NCBI GenBank assembly: GCA_964017125.1
Contig: OZ024907.1
Location: 25,172,476 to 25,236,475, forward strand
Reading direction: 5' to 3'
Length of the DNA stretch: 64,000 nt
Source of the DNA: Flabesymbios commensalis
Lineage: Eukaryota > Annelida > Polychaeta > Terebellida > Flabelligeridae
Shown: positions 60,440-64,000 of the stretch, one piece after another
Layout: the number at the start of each line of letters is the position of its first letter
How positions within the stretch are numbered: the first letter of the stretch is position 1
The notes under the pieces: generated by a model
The model's input: the letters and a program-made list of their open reading frames with translations, nothing else
The model's database searches: none
What the model was told of the DNA's origin: nothing
Position numbers and translations under genes: made by a program

Positions 60440-61240
60440 CATTAAGATACCATTCAAATAACAATAGTATTACACTGGTGTCAATTTATTTTTATTAAAA
60501 CTCACCTGGTCATTCTTTCATGAGAATAATAACACATAATGTAAAATTTGTCAAATTTGCAAAGCTTTAGTTTACGTAGCGAGCGTCTAGCACCTTCCTA
60601 ACCAGCATAATACATTATTATTTTGTTTAAATATCGGTTTGACGCAGCCACGCTAATTTCGTGTATTAGGTTACATTTGTATAGCCTGATAACGGTATAA
60701 CTATATATAGCTGATTCATTCCGCAAAAAACTGTCAAGTATTACATTCCTTACCGAGCCCACTGCGGTATTTCTATGACAAGTAAATACGTAGAATAATG
60801 ACGAAATTAGTATCAGATCACCATGATCTCAGCTGAATGAGTGGGGAGCATCTGTATCGGAGCCATCTCTACCAGATAAATATTCTTATTGTGAGTAATG
60901 TATCGGAGCCATCTCTCAAGGCGTCATATTGCATGTGTAACACGATGTTAGCATACAATGACCATTTACGGTTATAATAAACGATAAGGCGACATATTGT
61001 AAAGCTTTCCCATTATTCATGATGTGTATTTCTATATTCCGGATCGTGTGCTGGAATGATACCACATTCCAGCCACACGATCCAAAATGGGTCAGCAGCA
61101 TGAGTCACCGTTTTTACCAGATAAATATTCTTATTGTGAGTAATAGATGTGCTTAATGAATACACAATGCATTCTCATACTTTTCTTATGCGAAAATCAC
61201 CCCACAGTTTCAGTGAGGGATACTCGGCATTGAATATGTA
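60440..61240. other. Direct repeats of about 30 bp, no gene
   Basis: ACCAGATAAATATTCTTATT-GTGAGTAAT occurs at about 60871 and 61115, about 245 bp apart. Between them is a short dyad (TGGAATGATACCACATTCCA). No named element. Confidence 0.5.
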
Positions 61241-61246
61241 TGTATG

Positions 61247-61590
61247 CAGGGTTTCCCCCAGAAAAATGAGAAAGCATCATGGTAACTGGCGGTTTTGTGT
61301 TCAGCGCGGCGCGCGTAGTCTGGGGTCCGGAGGCATACTCCCCCTCCGGAAAAAAATTAACATGAAAACTTCTTTATATATACCTTATAGTAACTTATAG
61401 AGCTAATTTGCATCCATTGTTTGCACTGGTACATATTATTTTTTCTGACATTGTAAAATATTTAATATTTAATGATCTCACTGAAGCATCATGGCATTTG
61501 AAAAAGCATCTAGGGAATTACTGAAGCATCAGGGTAAAAGGTTAAAGCATCATGGTACCATGATGCTTTGACGCTTTGGGGGAAACCCTG
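61247..61590. mobile_element. hAT-type MITE
   Basis: Terminal inverted repeats CAGGGTTTCCCCCA-AAA and the matching TTTGGGGGAAACCCTG, with AAAGCATCATGG repeated just inside. Flanks GTATGTAT and GTATGTAC agree at seven of eight bases, as for an 8-bp hAT duplication. Inside is TCCGGAGGCATACTCCCCCT. Length 344 bp, no transposase. Confidence 0.8.
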
Positions 61591-62159
61591 GTATGTACAT
61601 ATGACGCAATACAACAGATGGAGGCGACCTGACTATCAGAGGCTGGAGTATCCTATGATCACTACTGATTTAAGACTCCTTTAAAAGAGATGTTTAGGAG
61701 AGCAGCGACCACGTTGTAACAATTAACTTTCGCAAGTTATACATGATTATTATCTTTTTCTATGGGAACCTTCTATTCGAAGGTAAAGACTGTCACCTGG
61801 CAACTTCTGTGAAGGCTAAGTAGGCCCTATATCCAAATTACAGACGATTTAATTTACAGCGTTGTTTTATCGTACCTAGTGATTTTTATTTATCACACAC
61901 CACTGAATTATTATTTGCACACACATATTAGTCCGATTCGCCCTGGTAGATGTCATTTACCGAAAATAAAAAAAAGTAGTGTTAGATTTCCATATTTATT
62001 TACCTGATCGCCGATTGCGGTGTTTTTGCTTCGTGCCGTTTCATGTTAGTCCTGTATCAACACTGGCCCAGCATTGGGTGAATCTTGATTTCTAATCAGT
62101 GTACTATTATTACTTGGGGTATGTTTAACTAATCACGATTATAGTCGTTTGTGATGTGT

Positions 62160-62575
62160 TATATCAACAGAATAAAAAATATTTATTGGGAATGAAATGA
62201 GTGTTTAAACATAAAGATTTGCTAAAGTTTGGTCTAAAATTAAAAAATACGAGTAATTTTTAACCACTTGTAGTTGTGGGTAGCGGCACCGAGACACAAC
62301 TTTAACCCTTTAACCGCCGGTGCCGCATATATTCGGGTTTCCATTTTTTATTGGCGCATCAAGTACCAGCTTGTAAACATGTTAAAGATAAAATGTGACA
62401 TCAATCAGCAATGTTTGAAAACAGTTGACCTCCATTTTGTCAAATCTGAATAATTTTCACTCACCTAAAATTGTGGATCGCGCCAGCGAGACACAACTTC
62501 AAGTGGGTGAAAATTTAGATTGAATAATTTGGCGGTTAAAGGGTTAAATGTGTGAAAATTGAAATAACATAACTT
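62160..62575 (-). mobile_element. Hairpin MITE family B split by family A
   Basis: B sequence runs 62180-62301 (GGGAATGAAATGAGTGTTTA, TTGGTCTAAAATTA, CACTTGTAGTTGTGGGT). The family A copy enters at TTAA within the right arm of the hairpin. B resumes at 62548 with ATGTGTGAAAATT. Confidence 0.7.
62302..62547 (-). mobile_element. TTAA MITE, family A, nested in family B
   Basis: TTAA flanks, termini CCCTTTAACCGCCGGTGCC / GGCGGTTAAAGGG. Inverted relative to the other three copies. Stem apex, read on the minus strand, TCGC-TGGC-GCGA. Confidence 0.88.
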
Positions 62576-62629
62576 AAAAGGTTAATGTTATTACATTCCA
62601 TAATTTATTTGTCTGTTTGTGTGACGTCG

Positions 62630-63697
62630 ACGTCGTCCCAGCATTATTCCAACACCGGGTCAATGTTTCATGTTGAATGGGTTTCAATATAGCCACCTTC
62701 CTTATCTTAAACATGTATGTAGATGCAATGTATACAAGACTTCTCTGCACGGAAATCAAGTAAATCTCAAATTCTTTCACGCGAGACAGTTTACAAGGAA
62801 GTAATGCATACTTATATAAGGGTTGTTTTCTTGATAGGAAATGCTGGTATTTTGTTACACATACACCTGTACAATGTAGGTCCATATATGCATTCACCTA
62901 TACTAGATGAGTCCACATATACCAGACACGATTCTTACATCTGAGTAAAGACCCCCCTCCCTCCTCCCCAAAACACAATGCTAAAACACTATTAGTTCAA
63001 CGCTTTGTGTTTGCTGGGCAGTCGCCTGATCGACACGCCAACGCTTCGTAACAATTTGGGGCCGCTGAGCTGATGTTGTATTTATAAACGTCGGCGCTGT
63101 CCCCTTTTCGTTATCAGATCAACATGATAAATGTTTATTCTGAATATACTTCCTGGTATAGCCTGCACTGCGCAAAAATGGTAGGGGGGAGGGGGGTATT
63201 CTCGCCAATCAAGGACCCACTAAACTCGTTGAACATGTTAAATGTTTTAATGTTGGCTTGCTGAGGTTATGTGTCCATAATTGTGATGTTTTATAGTATG
63301 CACGATGTGATTCAATATGTGAGGTGTGATATTTGCAAACCAATTTTATACTTTGTTCAGTTGTCGATGCATGACGTTGGTGGCGTCAAACAACATTATG
63401 TTCAAGAATCTCGCATATGCACAGTTCAAGAAACATCATCACCTACTACTATCAAGTTTTAAAATCCAATTAGCATGATTAGGGGGCTACATTTGGAAAT
63501 CAGCAAGGGCCTAAAACAGACCTAGCATTTTAAAATATATTTATCCTTTGCACTTTTAAAATAATGATTGTGCAGACAAGTCTTTGGCATTGATATTTGT
63601 ATTAATCACATCATCGTGACATATGATATGTTTTAATAGCAGAGAGCAATTCTATTTTTCAACGGGAATACTAGGTGAATATAATAATTATAATAAT
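62630..63697. other. No gene; worn family G pieces
   Basis: Family G remains at 62635-62685 (CCCAGCATTATTCCAACACC) and about 62980-63020 (CAACGCTTTGTGTTTGCTGG). The rest is unassigned. Confidence 0.4.
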
Positions 63698-63922
63698 TAT
63701 AACCCTTAAAGCGCTAATTTTTTTATAAAAACCTTAGAGACCAAAGGGTTTACTTTAATTTGATATCATCATAAACGTCTTAGTTAGCTCTTTCCGATTC
63801 ATTTGAATACCTATGTTATCGGTCTACGGCCATTAGAAATATTTTAATTCTTACAGTGCGGGGATCGACTTTAGGCGTCAGATTCTGACGCCTAAAGTCG
63901 ATCCCCGCGCTGTAAGGGTTAA
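63698..63922 (-). mobile_element. TTAA MITE, family C, best copy
   Basis: Left end ATAA in place of TTAA, then CCCTTAAAGCGC; right end GCGCTGTAAGGGTTAA. A perfect hairpin (GCGGGGATCGACTTTAGGCG, TCAGA and complement) occupies 63856-63909. Length 225 bp. Related copies are at 15450 and 26603. Confidence 0.85.
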
Positions 63923-64000
63923 ATAATGTTGCTGCTACCTTTTACATTAGATTAATCCTCAAACCTCACGTTTATCCTTCGTGGAAGTCACATCTCTCCT

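Overview
The window looks like a gene-poor stretch of an invertebrate animal genome, most likely aquatic. Introns use GT/AG splice sites, reading frames are short, and the DNA is AT-rich and crowded with MITEs, foldbacks, satellites and decayed LINEs. The sequence does not fix the phylum; a mollusc, or an invertebrate deuterostome such as a hemichordate, echinoderm or lancelet, would all fit. No bacterial gene organisation, CRISPR array or retroviral/LTR element was recognised.

One host gene is certain: a Regnase/MCPIP (ZC3H12) family RNase on the minus strand. Three internal coding exons are visible at 37276-36378, 34869-34733 and 16571-16337. The splice phases agree exactly. The exons encode a long acidic N-terminal part, a UBA-like segment and most of the PIN-like (NYN) nuclease domain, with all four metal-binding aspartates present. 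Introns are 1.5 kb and 18.2 kb. The first coding exon and the CCCH zinc-finger exons were not found, so the gene probably runs off both sides of what can be read here. Everything from 1 to about 37 kb is therefore probably intronic or 3' to this gene, and 37-64 kb is 5' intron or intergenic DNA.

Layout: 0.1-1 kb, degenerate dyad array around a polypyrimidine tract; 1.5-5.2 kb, MITEs and foldbacks; 6.7-7.5 kb, a 150-bp satellite running into a long AAG tract; 7.7-8.7 kb, relic of a multicopy 'ADDTD' gene; 9.7-12 kb, two CR1/L2-like LINE relics with a 40-bp minisatellite and an ATTG tract between them; 13.4-15 kb, a tandem duplication split by a retroposon-like insertion; 15.3-17.7 kb, nested MITEs, exon C and a tandem-repeat element; 18.3-19.4 kb, a TIR transposon; 21.4-25.3 kb, an inactive LINE with a SINE inside it; 26.6-29.3 kb, MITEs, a SINE and a TIR element; 31.4-33 kb, foldbacks; 34.7-37.3 kb, exons B and A; 37.9-44.5 kb, foldbacks and MITEs; 44.5-46.9 and 52.5-54.8 kb, two closely similar 2.3-kb elements built of 145-bp repeats; 48-52.2 kb, foldback, MITEs and two minisatellites; 55-64 kb, older repeats, a hAT-type MITE and TTAA MITEs.

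The most unusual signals are non-coding. Several TTAA-flanked, piggyBac-like MITE families with unrelated stems share one apical hairpin loop. A very abundant foldback family ends in CCCAGCAAACAC, and the two arms of each copy co-vary. A 675-bp element and a 204-bp internally deleted relative, each bounded by 13-bp target-site duplications, do not match any class I recognise.
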